Source: an uncultured Chloroflexus sp. (lineage in GTDB: Bacteria; Chloroflexota; Chloroflexia; Chloroflexales; Chloroflexaceae). Taken from it: a stretch of 64,000 nt of DNA. The position numbers were made by a program, and so were the translations under genes. Location of the stretch: the NCBI RefSeq assembly GCF_937951745.1, contig NZ_CALFBQ010000044.1:1-64000 (forward strand), given 5' to 3'. Below, in pieces: positions 25,651 to 34,842 of the stretch. The notes beneath the pieces were generated by a model. It made no database searches and was not told the origin of the DNA. It was given only the letters and a program-made list of their open reading frames with translations. How positions within the stretch are numbered: the stretch's first letter is position 1; each line of letters starts with the position of its first letter.

Positions 25651-26676
25651 TCACCCGTTAAGCGAGCTGGTGAGATGGCGCCAGAAGGCATCACGTTCGC
25701 CGGGCACAAATGGCATATAGAGCGCAACCCGGTCGAGCAGACCTTCGTACCGTTCACGCAACGCTGCCGGCAAATCAGCCGGATCGGCCTCGACGGCGAA
25801 GGTGGCTAGCATCGTCTCATCGATCAGGCCGGGCATGTCGGCCCACCGCTGCTGCGCCGCCAAGCGCGACAACTCTTCGCCTACCTCTCCCCAACCATGG
25901 CAGGCCAGCACCGCGCGATAGGTCGGCGTCGAGGCATAAAACGCGATTTGCTGGCGGGCAAAGGCCCGCATCCGTTCACGTTCGGCCCGATCATTGCCGG
26001 TAATGACCAGCGCGCTACCGGCAATCGCACACGCCGCCGGATCACGACCGGCTGTGGCAGCGCCTTCGGCAATCTGCGGACGCAGCACTTCGCGCAGATA
26101 GCGGGCGCTGTTGAGCGGGTGGGCGTGAAAGCCGTCGCACACTTCGCCAGCCAGATGGGCCAGACCGGTATTGACACCGGCGATGTAGATGGGAATATTG
26201 GGATGGGCAATTGGGCCGGGACTAAAGAAGGGCGTCATCAGGGTATGTTGGTAATACTGGCCACGATAATCGAGTTTGCCGCCGGTCTGCCAACATTGCC
26301 AAATCGCGCGCAGCGCACCGATATAGTCGCGCAACCGGCCTACCGGCGAATCCCACACACTGCTAAACCGGCGTTCGATATGGGCCTTGACTTGGGTGCC
26401 TAACCCCAACACGAAACGCCCGCCGCTAAAACCGGCCAGATCCCATGCGATCTGGGCCGTCACCATCGGGCTGCGCGGGAAGGCGATCGCCACCGCAGTA
26501 CCAAGCGTAAGCTGGCGGGTATGTTCGGCGGCAATTGCCAAGGCGAGAAACGGATTATGGGCCGTTTCCGGCGCCCAAAGCGCGGCAAACCCGATCGCTT
26601 CAGCGGCCTGCGCCACAGCGGCGGCATGTGGCAAGGGATTGGCGTCAACTTGAAAAGCGGCGTCGAGCAAGAGCAT
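25651..26676 (-). CDS. LLM-class (luciferase-like, probable F420-dependent) oxidoreductase
   Basis: 341 residues with the bacterial-luciferase TIM-barrel signatures: AEAIGFAALWAPETAHNPFL near the N-terminus, LTLGTAVAIAFPRSPM, and DLAGFSGGRFVLGLGTQVKAHIERRF, a phrase typical of the TIGR03617 group of F420-dependent enzymes. The substrate is unknown. It is first of a two-gene unit with the aminotransferase. FMN use cannot be excluded from sequence alone. Confidence 0.82.
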   Translation of the reverse strand: MLLLDAAFQVDANPLPHAAAVAQAAEAIGFAALWAPETAHNPFLALAIAAEHTRQLTLGTAVAIAFPRSPMVTAQIAWDLAGFSGGRFVLGLGTQVKAHIERRFSSVWDSPVGRLRDYIGALRAIWQCWQTGGKLDYRGQYYQHTLMTPFFSPGPIAHPNIPIYIAGVNTGLAHLAGEVCDGFHAHPLNSARYLREVLRPQIAEGAATAGRDPAACAIAGSALVITGNDRAERERMRAFARQQIAFYASTPTYRAVLACHGWGEVGEELSRLAAQQRWADMPGLIDETMLATFAVEADPADLPAALRERYEGLLDRVALYMPFVPGERDAFWRHLTSSLNG

Positions 26677-27059
26677 AGTGTTCTCCGTGACAGGGCGGTC
26701 TTTGAATGCGTATGATAGCAGATGTTAGGTCAAGAGGTGAGGGAATTGCGCCCAGCCCTTTAGGGCCGGGTTCCGAAACCCGCTGGGCAGGCGAGGGGTA
26801 GAGACCGAAAAGCGTCCCCATACGGCCCACCACGGAAGCGGGTTGTTGCCAATGTGGTGTCGGTTTGGAGCGCAGTCTTCCCTCGCCCACCTCACGACGG
26901 TCAAGGGAGCTACTGAGTAGACGGACAAGGCATTCTGAAGCGGAATGCAGCAGCACCCCCTCTTCCGCACCAGTAGCAGAGGGGTAGGGGTGCGGGCAAG
27001 GGTGGAGCCAACGATACGTTTGCGCAGCCTGCCGGCACAAGCTAGGCTTTACAACAGGT
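26677..27059. other. Intergenic stretch without supportable gene
   Basis: Apart from a short hairpin-like CCAGCCCTTTAGGGCCGGG near 26753 and a G-rich run resembling the intergenic repeats (GAGGGGTAGGGGTGCGGGC near 26979), I see nothing here. Short frames on both strands lack ribosome sites and recognisable content. Confidence 0.5.
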
Positions 27060-27092
27060 ATGGAGTGCGGCAGTTACACCGCCGCACTCCAT
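27060..27092. repeat. Hairpin of the GTGCGGCAG dispersed family (copy 3)
   Basis: ATGGAGTGCGGC (27060-27071) pairs perfectly with GCCGCACTCCAT (27081-27092). It is nearly identical to the copy after bchD (12014) and lies downstream of the NurA/HAS pair. Confidence 0.65.
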
Positions 27093-27140
27093 AGAGTAAG
27101 CACAAACAGACGGGGGGACTACTACCGTTGCGCTTGCGAT

Positions 27141-27764
27141 TCACGGCTTAATCCGGTGCAACAGCGCCGTCAGCCGGTCATAATCCTCTTTGAGCAGCCG
27201 GGCCAGTTCACGGCCCACCCGCACCAGATAGGCCGGGCCATCGCGGCGGGCCAACGCAATCGCGCGGACAGACGCGGCCAACAGTTCATCCGACGGAACA
27301 CCGGGAGCGAGCAAGACGATGCGCAGAAAATCGAGTTGCTCACCAAACTGCGCCAATTCCTGCGGCTCGCAGGGGTAGACCGAATAGTGAACTGGCGGAG
27401 GTTGGGGCGACAGGCGCTGGAGCAAACGGCCATCAAGCGCGTACCCGACAGTCAGCGCGGCAAACTCGGTTTGCAACACCTCGCCGAGATCGGGATGTTC
27501 GCGGTAGATTTGGTCATCATACAGATTACGCCCGCTGTAGGTACGGCCCCGCACAATCGCTCGCCCGCCCGGCTCACGACTGCCGGTGTGAATATCAAAC
27601 ACCAAACCATAGACCGCCAGCGCCTGATCGCGAGTAGTCGCCCGCACCAACGCGCCAAACGGCGGCGCGGCTAATAATTCGTAGGTAGCCGCAACAAAAT
27701 GCGTCGTCGAAGACTCAATGATTTCACCGATCCGGCCATTTTGCGGCATCGTCATGATCGTCAT
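27141..27764 (-). CDS. Stand-alone HAS-barrel protein
   Basis: 207 residues. The N-terminal 100 residues (GRIGEIIESSTTHFVAATYEL, FGALVRAT, AVYGLVFDIHTGS) match the HAS barrel, the beta domain that caps HerA-type DNA translocases. No P-loop is present, so this is not HerA itself. The second half is helical and ends VGRELARLLKEDYDRL. Its ATG overlaps the upstream NurA stop as ATGA, so the two are coupled and probably form a complex. The partner ATPase must lie elsewhere or be absent. Confidence 0.75.
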   Translation of the reverse strand: MTIMTMPQNGRIGEIIESSTTHFVAATYELLAAPPFGALVRATTRDQALAVYGLVFDIHTGSREPGGRAIVRGRTYSGRNLYDDQIYREHPDLGEVLQTEFAALTVGYALDGRLLQRLSPQPPPVHYSVYPCEPQELAQFGEQLDFLRIVLLAPGVPSDELLAASVRAIALARRDGPAYLVRVGRELARLLKEDYDRLTALLHRIKP

Positions 27765-28972
27765 CCCTGCACAAACTGCTTGCTCTCGCGCTTGGCCGAA
27801 ACACCAGCCGGCGCTTCGGCGCGCTGGAGCGCACCGGAGACCATCTGCTCAAACACGCGCCGCTCGGCGCTGCGAATCACCGCTTGCTCGTGGGCGCGTT
27901 GCAAGGCAATCGGGTAGCCCTGCCCGCGCGCCGCTTGATCGTAGACCAACACATGCACTTGATCGACCCATTCCGGCTGACCGGCCACCCAACCGGGCAG
28001 CTCAATGCGGGCCAGCTCGCGCCCGACACGCAAGAAAAAGAAGTGAATTTGGTGATGTTCGTAGCCTTCAACACTGATCCGGCTCAGTGAACGAAAGATC
28101 GGGCTACGTTGGCCTTCGCGCAAACGAGGGGCAAAGATGTCGGCGTCAATCAAATCTTGGCAAACCATGCACGACGGCATCCGCCCTTGTTTCGCATCAC
28201 TACACTGTGCGCAATTGGCCCCGCGTTGCGCATGGACATTCACATCAGGACAGAACATCAACCGCACTAATCCCATCACCTCCGGCGAACGGCTGCGGCT
28301 GATGTACGACGCGACCGGGATCGCGTGTTGGCGCATTCGTTCGAGGTAGGTCAAATATTGCCGTAAAAAGTGATCACGCACTTGAGCATCAGCATTCGCC
28401 AGCGCCCACCGGATGAGCGTACCATCTTGCAGTGCCAACCGGGGAATTGCCGGGTCGGTCAGCGAGCCGATGGCCAACTCGCCTAGCGCCACCCCCTCTT
28501 CGACATCGCGCCGCACGCTGAGCAACGCGCCTTCGATCAGAATGCGGCGGGTATCATTATGAAAAAATAGGTCTGTTTCGGCAAAATAGAGCTTTGGGGA
28601 TGACTCAAGCCGCGCTTCCGGCTGCGCGCCGTAGCGAATGTAGACTTTTCCGATGTTGATCAGATAACAACTCACCTCGCCATGGCGATCGACATCGATA
28701 TGCGAGCCATCGGTCGCGGCGATGGCGTAATCGGTGGGGATGGGGGGCAGATCTCGCACCGTATCCAACGGCTCAACCGGCGCCGCCAGCAGCCAGTTTG
28801 CTGATGCCTCGCTAAGCTTGACCGCAGCAGCCCAATGTTCCTCACGGCCAATCTCATGCAGATACCGCTCGCATACCTCGGCGACCCGCACATCGCGTTG
28901 GCGCGCCTCACGCGCGACGGTCTGGCTCATCTGTCGTACTTGTTCGCCGAGTGCAGCGAGATTGAGGCTCAT
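27761..28972 (-). CDS. nurA: NurA-domain nuclease
   Basis: 403 residues from ATG 28972, preceded by AAGGAG. NurA is a Mn2+-dependent 5'-3' nuclease that works with HerA in DNA end resection. IAATDGSHIDVDRHGE and RLALQDGTLIRW provide the conserved acidic residues. An insertion with GANCAQCSD...SCMVC, four cysteines in CxxC pairs, could bind zinc; I do not recall this in archaeal NurA. Archaeal and some bacterial operons carry nurA next to herA; here only the HAS-barrel protein follows. Confidence 0.82.
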   Translation of the reverse strand: MSLNLAALGEQVRQMSQTVAREARQRDVRVAEVCERYLHEIGREEHWAAAVKLSEASANWLLAAPVEPLDTVRDLPPIPTDYAIAATDGSHIDVDRHGEVSCYLINIGKVYIRYGAQPEARLESSPKLYFAETDLFFHNDTRRILIEGALLSVRRDVEEGVALGELAIGSLTDPAIPRLALQDGTLIRWALANADAQVRDHFLRQYLTYLERMRQHAIPVASYISRSRSPEVMGLVRLMFCPDVNVHAQRGANCAQCSDAKQGRMPSCMVCQDLIDADIFAPRLREGQRSPIFRSLSRISVEGYEHHQIHFFFLRVGRELARIELPGWVAGQPEWVDQVHVLVYDQAARGQGYPIALQRAHEQAVIRSAERRVFEQMVSGALQRAEAPAGVSAKRESKQFVQG

Positions 28973-29233
28973 AGCTGCTCCTTCGCTCACCTGTTCGTAT
29001 TGGTTAGCATAGCCGATTTGAAGTGGGCTGTCAATCGAATGGCGAAATTACGAATAGGGTACCGGCAACCTGTGCCGGTCAGGGCGACTTTGAAACTCGC
29101 CCTGACCGTTGCTCGTCATGTAAGGCATATGCTGTATGGGCAGATGGCGTAGAAATGGTATCATACACCAACAACAGACACCTCCTGCGCCACCTATTCC
29201 CGATAGGGTGCAGTCTTGCGAGAAGATGCTGCT

Positions 29234-30550
29234 ATGCCCATTACTACCTATCAAACTGCACTCGACTACATCTACAGTTTTATCGACCCCACCCGACAGG
29301 GTTCGCCTGACCCGGCGATTGCCGCGCGCGCACTGACCCGGATTACAGCGTTATTGGAAGATGCCGGCAATCCGCACCACCACTTGCGTGCCGTGGTAGT
29401 AGCCGGCACGAAAGGCAAAGGCAGCACCTGCGCAATGATCGAAGCGATGGCTCGTGCTGCCGGGTTGAAGGTAGGATTGTGGACATCGCCACACCTTAGC
29501 TCGTACCGCGAACGGATTCAGATTGATCGCGAGCCGATCAGCCAACAGACACTGATGAAGCTAGTCAATGCGGTGCAACCGCTGGTAGAGGAGTTTGACG
29601 TAGCGACCTATGGCCGCCCCAGCACGTTCGACATTGGTTTTGTGATTGCTATGCGTCACTTTGTCGCCAAGCAGGTCGATCTCGCGGTGGTGGAGGTGGG
29701 GTTGGGCGGACGCTATGACGCAGCAGCGACGATCACGCCGCTGGTAGCGGTGATCTCGTCGATTAGTTATGACCACATGGCGATACTAGGGCCAACGTTG
29801 CGCGACATTGCCTACAACAAAGCCGGCATTATCCGCGCCGGCCAACCGGCGATTACGGTACCGCAGCGTGCAGAAGCGGCGCAAGTAATTGCTGCTGAGG
29901 CGCAAGCTGTTGGCGCGCCGCTCTGGTTAGCCGCTGAAACCGCCGTTGAACCGTGGATCGGCGCCGGATTGCCGCTGACCTATCCAGCGCCGCCGCAGCC
30001 AACTAAGCTGCGCGGTGCATTTCAACGCGAAAATGCGCGGTTAGCGATGGGTACAGCATTGCTACTACGCGGGCAAGGCATTGCAATCAGTGATGAGGCG
30101 ATTCGGCGTGGGTTAGCCGAGGCGTGGTGGCCGGGCCGGTTTGAGTTGATCGATGGCTCGCCGCGCATTTTGATCGACGGTGCCCATAACGGCGATTCGG
30201 CAGAAAAGCTCTGGCAGGCGATTACGCAAGCGATACCACACCGCCGAATGATCCTCGTCCTCGGCACTTCCCGCGATAAAGACATCGCCGCAATTGCTGC
30301 TGCACTTGCGCCCCACGCGGCGCAGATCATCATTACCCGTTCCAGTCATCCGAAAGCGATGGATCTCGACCGCATCGCGGCAGAGGTAGAACCATGGACG
30401 ACGGCGCCAGTGCAGATTGCCCCAGTAGTGGCTAATGCTGTCGACGTTGCCCGTACTTTGGCCGGCCCTGATGATTTGATCTGCATTACCGGCTCACTGT
30501 TCGTGGCCGGCGCAGCACGTGAGGCGTTGGGCTTGGCGGTAGCCGACTAG
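29234..30550 (+). CDS. folC: Folylpolyglutamate / dihydrofolate synthase
   Basis: 438 residues from ATG 29234 (TTG at 29216 is an upstream alternative). FolC adds glutamate to dihydropteroate and to folates. The ATP loop VAGTKGKGSTCAMIEAM (about residues 57-73), LWTSPHLSSYRERIQ and VEVGLGGRYDAA are Mur-ligase-family folC signatures; DGAHNGDS is the C-terminal substrate motif. It is monocistronic and convergent with the ABC permease. Confidence 0.93.
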   Translation: MPITTYQTALDYIYSFIDPTRQGSPDPAIAARALTRITALLEDAGNPHHHLRAVVVAGTKGKGSTCAMIEAMARAAGLKVGLWTSPHLSSYRERIQIDREPISQQTLMKLVNAVQPLVEEFDVATYGRPSTFDIGFVIAMRHFVAKQVDLAVVEVGLGGRYDAAATITPLVAVISSISYDHMAILGPTLRDIAYNKAGIIRAGQPAITVPQRAEAAQVIAAEAQAVGAPLWLAAETAVEPWIGAGLPLTYPAPPQPTKLRGAFQRENARLAMGTALLLRGQGIAISDEAIRRGLAEAWWPGRFELIDGSPRILIDGAHNGDSAEKLWQAITQAIPHRRMILVLGTSRDKDIAAIAAALAPHAAQIIITRSSHPKAMDLDRIAAEVEPWTTAPVQIAPVVANAVDVARTLAGPDDLICITGSLFVAGAAREALGLAVAD

Positions 30551-30602
30551 GCTGTTCCTCTTTGTGTCCTTTTTGTGTCCTTGCGCCGTTGCGGTGATGC
30601 CA

Positions 30603-31391
30603 TTACGACGACGCGCTGGTATACGAACGCAACCCAACTCGCCAAAACGCCCGCGCTGCTAGCAACAACACCCCGGCAATCACCGGCGCCAGCGCAAGGT
30701 ACATCGGTTCGAGCAGCCCGATCAGGGCTGCGGCTGGAAAGGTGGTTAAGAAAGCAATAGGGATAACAAAGGTGAGTACCAACCGGATTGCGGGGCTGTA
30801 GGCGGTGACCGGAAAACGGCCGGTCTCGTAGATGGCAGTCAGCAGCTCAGTAACGTTCTCGACCCGAACGAGCCAGAAGGCCGTCGTTGCCAACAGCATC
30901 CAAATTGCGTAGGCCGTCACGATGCCGCAAACTAGCAGAAAGAAAAAGGTTAAGAGCTGGATCGGAGTAGGCCATATCTGTCCCAACCAGAGGCCGTAAC
31001 CGATCAAGCCAAACCCAACTAGCAGATCAGGTAGCACAAGCAGATTAACATGGCGCAGCGAAGCCATAAACTGGCTGTCAACCGGCTTGACCAGCACAAA
31101 ATCGAGTGTCCCTTTCTGAATGTGCTCAACGATGCGGGTGATATTCGGGCGCATAATACTATCGATCAAGCCCTCGAAGATGCGAAAGAGACCGACAACC
31201 AACAAGGCCTGTGGCAGCGTCCAGCCACCGAGGGTGCCGGTAAACTGGAAGAAGACCAGTGTACCGAGTACTCCCCACAAGAGCCAAAGGCCGCTCTGCA
31301 AGAGAGCGGTTAGAAAGTTGACCCGATATTCCAGTGCCAACTGCAGGCTGTTGTGAACAAAAAGTGCGAATAGGCGTAGATAACGAAGCAT
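30603..31391 (-). CDS. ABC-2 type transporter permease (PF06182/DUF990)
   Basis: 262 residues with six membrane segments (start ATG 31391, beginning MLRYLRLFALFVHN). The sequence NSLQLALEYRVNFLTALLQ and the mid-protein LDFVLVKPVDSQFMASLR match the DUF990 family of ABC-2 permeases. Such genes usually occur as two permeases beside an ATPase gene; here neither is adjacent, so it is an orphan. Cargo unknown. Confidence 0.8.
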   Translation of the reverse strand: MLRYLRLFALFVHNSLQLALEYRVNFLTALLQSGLWLLWGVLGTLVFFQFTGTLGGWTLPQALLVVGLFRIFEGLIDSIMRPNITRIVEHIQKGTLDFVLVKPVDSQFMASLRHVNLLVLPDLLVGFGLIGYGLWLGQIWPTPIQLLTFFFLLVCGIVTAYAIWMLLATTAFWLVRVENVTELLTAIYETGRFPVTAYSPAIRLVLTFVIPIAFLTTFPAAALIGLLEPMYLALAPVIAGVLLLAARAFWRVGLRSYTSASS

Positions 31392-31447
31392 AGGTTTAGC
31401 AACAAGATATCGCAAAGACGCTTATTTCAGCATACCACAGAACCCAA

Positions 31448-31473
31448 CAGGGGATACCTTCTGGCATCCCCTG
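31448..31473. terminator. Hairpin downstream of the secreted repeat gene
   Basis: CAGGGGAT (31448-31455) pairs with ATCCCCTG (31466-31473) over a 10-nt loop. It follows the stop of the minus-strand gene at 31511. No clear T-run, so termination strength is uncertain. Confidence 0.4.
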
Positions 31474-31510
31474 CGACAGATACAACCGCTCGCAGTAAAC
31501 TGGCCTGAGC

Positions 31511-31798
31511 TTACCGCTGCACTAGCGGTACGAAGAGACGCGCCGTGTTGCTCACGCCACCCCAGAAGCCTCCCGCCAAGGTATAACCGCCGCCACTGAG
31601 CACACCGCCATCGGGTTGACCAATCGTACCGCCGAGCGTATAACCGCCCCCTGTGCTGAACGTGGCGCCGCCGCTATCAATGGTGCTCCACGTCAAGTCA
31701 TACCCGGCACCAGCTTGAGCGTGGGCAAGCGGCGTCACACTTACTGTCGGCACACTAGCCAGTGCCAGTAGTACAAGCATTACGTAGATCAAGCGCAT
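31511..31798 (-). CDS. Small secreted glycine-rich protein
   Basis: 95 residues: signal peptide MRLIYVMLVLLALASVPTVS...AHAQA, then a glycine-rich body with two imperfect repeats, FSTGGGYTLGGTIGQPDGG and LSGGGYTLAGGFWGG, ending in RLFVPLVQR. I recall similar GGGYxLGGTIGQPD proteins in several Chloroflexi. Function unknown; it looks like a secreted or surface adhesin fragment. It lies 13 bp after the larger repeat protein at 31812-33179, suggesting co-expression. Confidence 0.75.
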   Translation of the reverse strand: MRLIYVMLVLLALASVPTVSVTPLAHAQAGAGYDLTWSTIDSGGATFSTGGGYTLGGTIGQPDGGVLSGGGYTLAGGFWGGVSNTARLFVPLVQR

Positions 31799-31811
31799 GA
31801 TACCCTCCTAG

Positions 31812-33179
31812 TCATTGAGTGCTAACTTCCACTGTTCGCACCGTTACCACCCAAGCAGTATTTAGGGGGCTACTTGCGACCAAGAATCGCAGCGTATCAG
31901 TTGGATCATCAGCGAGTACGAACACAATCGATGTACCCATAGTAAGTGTACTACTCCCTAAACTTTCGAGGGGGGTGACACCAACTAAACTCGTTGTACC
32001 GCCGACATTGGCAATCACGCCGCTCAAGCGAAAACCCGCAGACTCGCCATCAGTCTGCCGACCAACAATCAAAGCCTCAAAGACGACGGTGCGATTGTTG
32101 GAGATCGTGATCCGCTCTGTGCCGCCATTGAGAAAGAGTTCAACTGATGAAGAGCTTCCGGTTACGTTGCGCAAGACATAGATTGAGGTTTGCGCATCGC
32201 CGGGTACCGCAAAAGAGCCTGATGCATACGCCATCTGGCCGTAATTAGTGGCTACCGCGTGCGAACCGCCGGGAACGGTGGCAAAGACGCCGCTGGCAGT
32301 GTTTTGACCGCCGCCACCAACTGTAGCATGAGAACTGCTTGTGGCATTCTGGTTACCGCCACCGATAGTAGATCCATCACCACTAGCGTTATTGCCAATA
32401 CCGCCACCAATAGTACTATATGAACCAGCAGCAGAATTGCCATTTCCGCCGCCAATGGTGGCGCCTCCACCACTGGCCACACTGTAGCCGCCGCCAGCAA
32501 TCGTAGCGCCGTCACCACTAGCCGTATTGCTAACTCCCCCGCCAACCGTTGCATACGATTTGTCACTAGTTGTGCCAGCATCGTCACCAGCCCGATTGTT
32601 GTAGCCACCACTGACAACACCGTAATTATCGGTCACGCGGTTGGGGAAAGCATTGTCGCCACCGCCGCCGATAGCTGCGCCGATCACGTTACTGGTGATA
32701 TTATTACCGCTGAAGCCGCCAATCAGGTTAGGGCTAGTAGGGTTGGGCTGCGTCCACAACCCCGGCAACGCCAGTGCATACGGCGCTGGGGTAAGTGGTT
32801 GACGTGGGGTGAGCGGTGTGTAGCTACCGCTTCCCGCCGGACACCGCACGCTAATCGCGAGCCAGCGCGCATCACCGTTGAATGCACTCACACCAAAATC
32901 GAGTGCGACGGTAAACACGCCGTTGGTAACCGTGACATTGGTCTTGGTTTGCGTGCTGCCAATCTGGGTTCCGGCGGCAGCGTCATCGTACAACTTGAAC
33001 TCAAGGTCACAGGTGCCATTCACCGCCCCGCTACTATTGGTCAACCGACCTTGGTAGGTGAATGCAGTTCCTAGCACCGCTTGCAATCCCGGTGTACCGC
33101 TTTGGGCAGCTGTGCGCGAGAGTCCCAACGTAGTAACTAAAAGAACGATCGTTGCGAGCAAAATGACCGTGTGCTTCAT
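31812..33179 (-). CDS. Secreted protein with seven YadA-head-like 15-residue repeats
   Basis: 455 residues: signal peptide (MKHTVILLATIVLLVTTLGL) followed by an Ig-like stretch (FTYQGRLTNSSGAVNG..LEFKLYD, about 40-135). Residues about 205-320 consist of seven 15-residue repeats of the form (A/S)T(I/V)GGGxxNxASGxx, for example ATVGGGVSNTASGDG and STIGGGIGNNASGDG. This period resembles the left-handed roll of trimeric-autotransporter heads. A further beta-rich region follows. No outer-membrane translocator or sorting signal is visible, so it is probably released or held by neighbours. Likely a surface adhesin or sheath component. Confidence 0.75.
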   Translation of the reverse strand: MKHTVILLATIVLLVTTLGLSRTAAQSGTPGLQAVLGTAFTYQGRLTNSSGAVNGTCDLEFKLYDDAAAGTQIGSTQTKTNVTVTNGVFTVALDFGVSAFNGDARWLAISVRCPAGSGSYTPLTPRQPLTPAPYALALPGLWTQPNPTSPNLIGGFSGNNITSNVIGAAIGGGGDNAFPNRVTDNYGVVSGGYNNRAGDDAGTTSDKSYATVGGGVSNTASGDGATIAGGGYSVASGGGATIGGGNGNSAAGSYSTIGGGIGNNASGDGSTIGGGNQNATSSSHATVGGGGQNTASGVFATVPGGSHAVATNYGQMAYASGSFAVPGDAQTSIYVLRNVTGSSSSVELFLNGGTERITISNNRTVVFEALIVGRQTDGESAGFRLSGVIANVGGTTSLVGVTPLESLGSSTLTMGTSIVFVLADDPTDTLRFLVASSPLNTAWVVTVRTVEVSTQ

Positions 33180-33300
33180 ACAGACGCTCCTTGTATGCGA
33201 CGAATAGCAACAACAGAGCAGCGATATATACCAACGGTTTAGATGCGTGCTCTGCTATGCAGCCATCGTAGCAAACGAGCGTCCTCAAAACGTCCTCGGC

Positions 33301-33343
33301 AAAAAAAGCACAGGGACGCAGTGTAGCTGCGCCCCTGCTGTGC
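33301..33343 (-). terminator. Intrinsic terminator of hflX
   Basis: On the minus strand GCACAGCAGGGGCGCAG and CTGCGTCCCTGTGC pair with a small bulge, followed by TTTTTTT (33307-33301), just after the hflX stop. Confidence 0.85.
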
Positions 33344-33352
33344 CCCAAAGGA

Positions 33353-34696
33353 TTACGCGCGGGCAAAACGGGTAAATTGCGCGGCCAACGCCGGTGGCAA
33401 CCGGCCAACAATATGCGCACCGTTGCTATCAAATTCTTCGACCTCGATCACACCCCGTTGGCGCCAGAGGGCCACGAGATCGTTGCGCTGATAAGGGATC
33501 AGCGCCTCCACCCGCACCATTCGCTTGGCCAGCGTCTCGACAATCCGCTCGCCGAGCATCTGCAAGCCCCAACCTTGTTGGGCCGAGACGGCCACAATAT
33601 CGCCGGGCAGCCCCATTTCAGCCGCAATTTGCCCAATCCCCTCGGCAGTCGCACCTGTGAGCAGGTCAATTTTGTTGAGCACGGTCAGAATCGGCTTTTG
33701 ATCGACCCCTAGCTCGCGTAGGGTTTGCTCAACGGTTTGAGCGTGCTCTTGCGCGTTACGGTGGGTGACATCAACCACGTGCAACAGCAGGTCAGCCTCT
33801 TCGATCTCTTCAAGCGTAGCGCGGAAGGCCGCAACTAGCTTGGGAGGCAGCTTCTGGATAAATCCGACAGTGTCAGTCATCAACGCGACAATATTGCCGG
33901 GCAACAACACCTGCCGGGTGGTCGGGTCGAGGGTGGCAAACAGCTTGTCTTCGGCCAACACCTCGGCGCCGGTCATGGCATTGAGCAGCGTACTCTTGCC
34001 AGCGTTGGTATAGCCAACCAGCGCGATAATTGGCACACCGCTCTGGCGGCGGCGCTGGCGGTACAGCTCGCGGTGACGGTGAACGTCGGCCAGTTGCTCT
34101 TTCAGCCATGCAATCCGGCGCTCGATCAAGCGGCGGTCAATTTCAAGCTGCGTCTCACCGGGGCCACGTAGACCAACCACGCCACCCGCTGAAGTACCGC
34201 CACCTATGCCGGCCTGCCGTTCGAGGTGCGTCCATTGCCGGCGCAAACGGGGCAGCAGGTATTGGTATTGGGCTAGTTCGACCTGCAAGCGCCCTTCGTG
34301 AGTACGGGCATGACGGGCAAAGATATCGAGGATCAGACCGGTGCGGTCGATCACCTGCGTCTGCAACTCCTCTTCAAGATTGCGAGTCTGGGCCGGACTC
34401 AGTTCATCATCGAAGACGATCAGATCGGCTTGTGTCTGCTCGCGCAGAGCAGCAACTTCCTTGACCTTACCGGGGCCAATGAAAAACTTGGGTAAAGGTT
34501 CAGGCAGGCGCTGAAAGATACGACCTACCACTTCAAGGTCGGCTGTCTTAGCGAGAAGGGCCAACTCGTCGAGCGAGTCTTCAACCGGCCATGGGCTGTG
34601 CGTACTCGCAATTTCTGCCCCAACAAGCAGCGCGCGTCGGCGGGGTACAGCGGTCGGATAGAGCCGTTTGCCATCGTGAGTACGAATCTCGTTAAT
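33353..34696 (-). CDS. hflX: Ribosome-associated GTPase HflX with probable ATT start
   Basis: 447 residues if started at ATT 34696-34694. HflX splits stalled ribosomes and has an N-terminal nucleotide-binding subdomain and a G domain. Family motifs: GPGKVKEV, GPGETQLEIDRRLIERRI, the G1 loop GYTNAGKSTLLN, TLDPTTR, DTVGFIQ and LNKIDLL. The first ATG/GTG/TTG in frame is TTG 34564, but the 44 codons before it read RRRALLVGAEIASTHSPWP and DSLDELALLAKTADLEVVG, clear HflX homology. They are open back to a TAG at 34712. The only plausible start there is ATT, 6 nt after AAAGGAG (34709-34703). Confidence 0.9.
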   Translation of the reverse strand: MNEIRTHDGKRLYPTAVPRRRALLVGAEIASTHSPWPVEDSLDELALLAKTADLEVVGRIFQRLPEPLPKFFIGPGKVKEVAALREQTQADLIVFDDELSPAQTRNLEEELQTQVIDRTGLILDIFARHARTHEGRLQVELAQYQYLLPRLRRQWTHLERQAGIGGGTSAGGVVGLRGPGETQLEIDRRLIERRIAWLKEQLADVHRHRELYRQRRRQSGVPIIALVGYTNAGKSTLLNAMTGAEVLAEDKLFATLDPTTRQVLLPGNIVALMTDTVGFIQKLPPKLVAAFRATLEEIEEADLLLHVVDVTHRNAQEHAQTVEQTLRELGVDQKPILTVLNKIDLLTGATAEGIGQIAAEMGLPGDIVAVSAQQGWGLQMLGERIVETLAKRMVRVEALIPYQRNDLVALWRQRGVIEVEEFDSNGAHIVGRLPPALAAQFTRFARA

Positions 34697-34842
34697 AGTT
34701 GTCTCCTTTGACTAAACGTGCATATGCTTCACCATTGCCTATATTGTAGCACTGCCTGCTGGTCGCTTCAAGCTGTTGGTGGGACAGTGGTCGAGCCACA
34801 ACCGGCAGTGATTGTTATTTTTTCGCACAATCTCTAGTGTCT

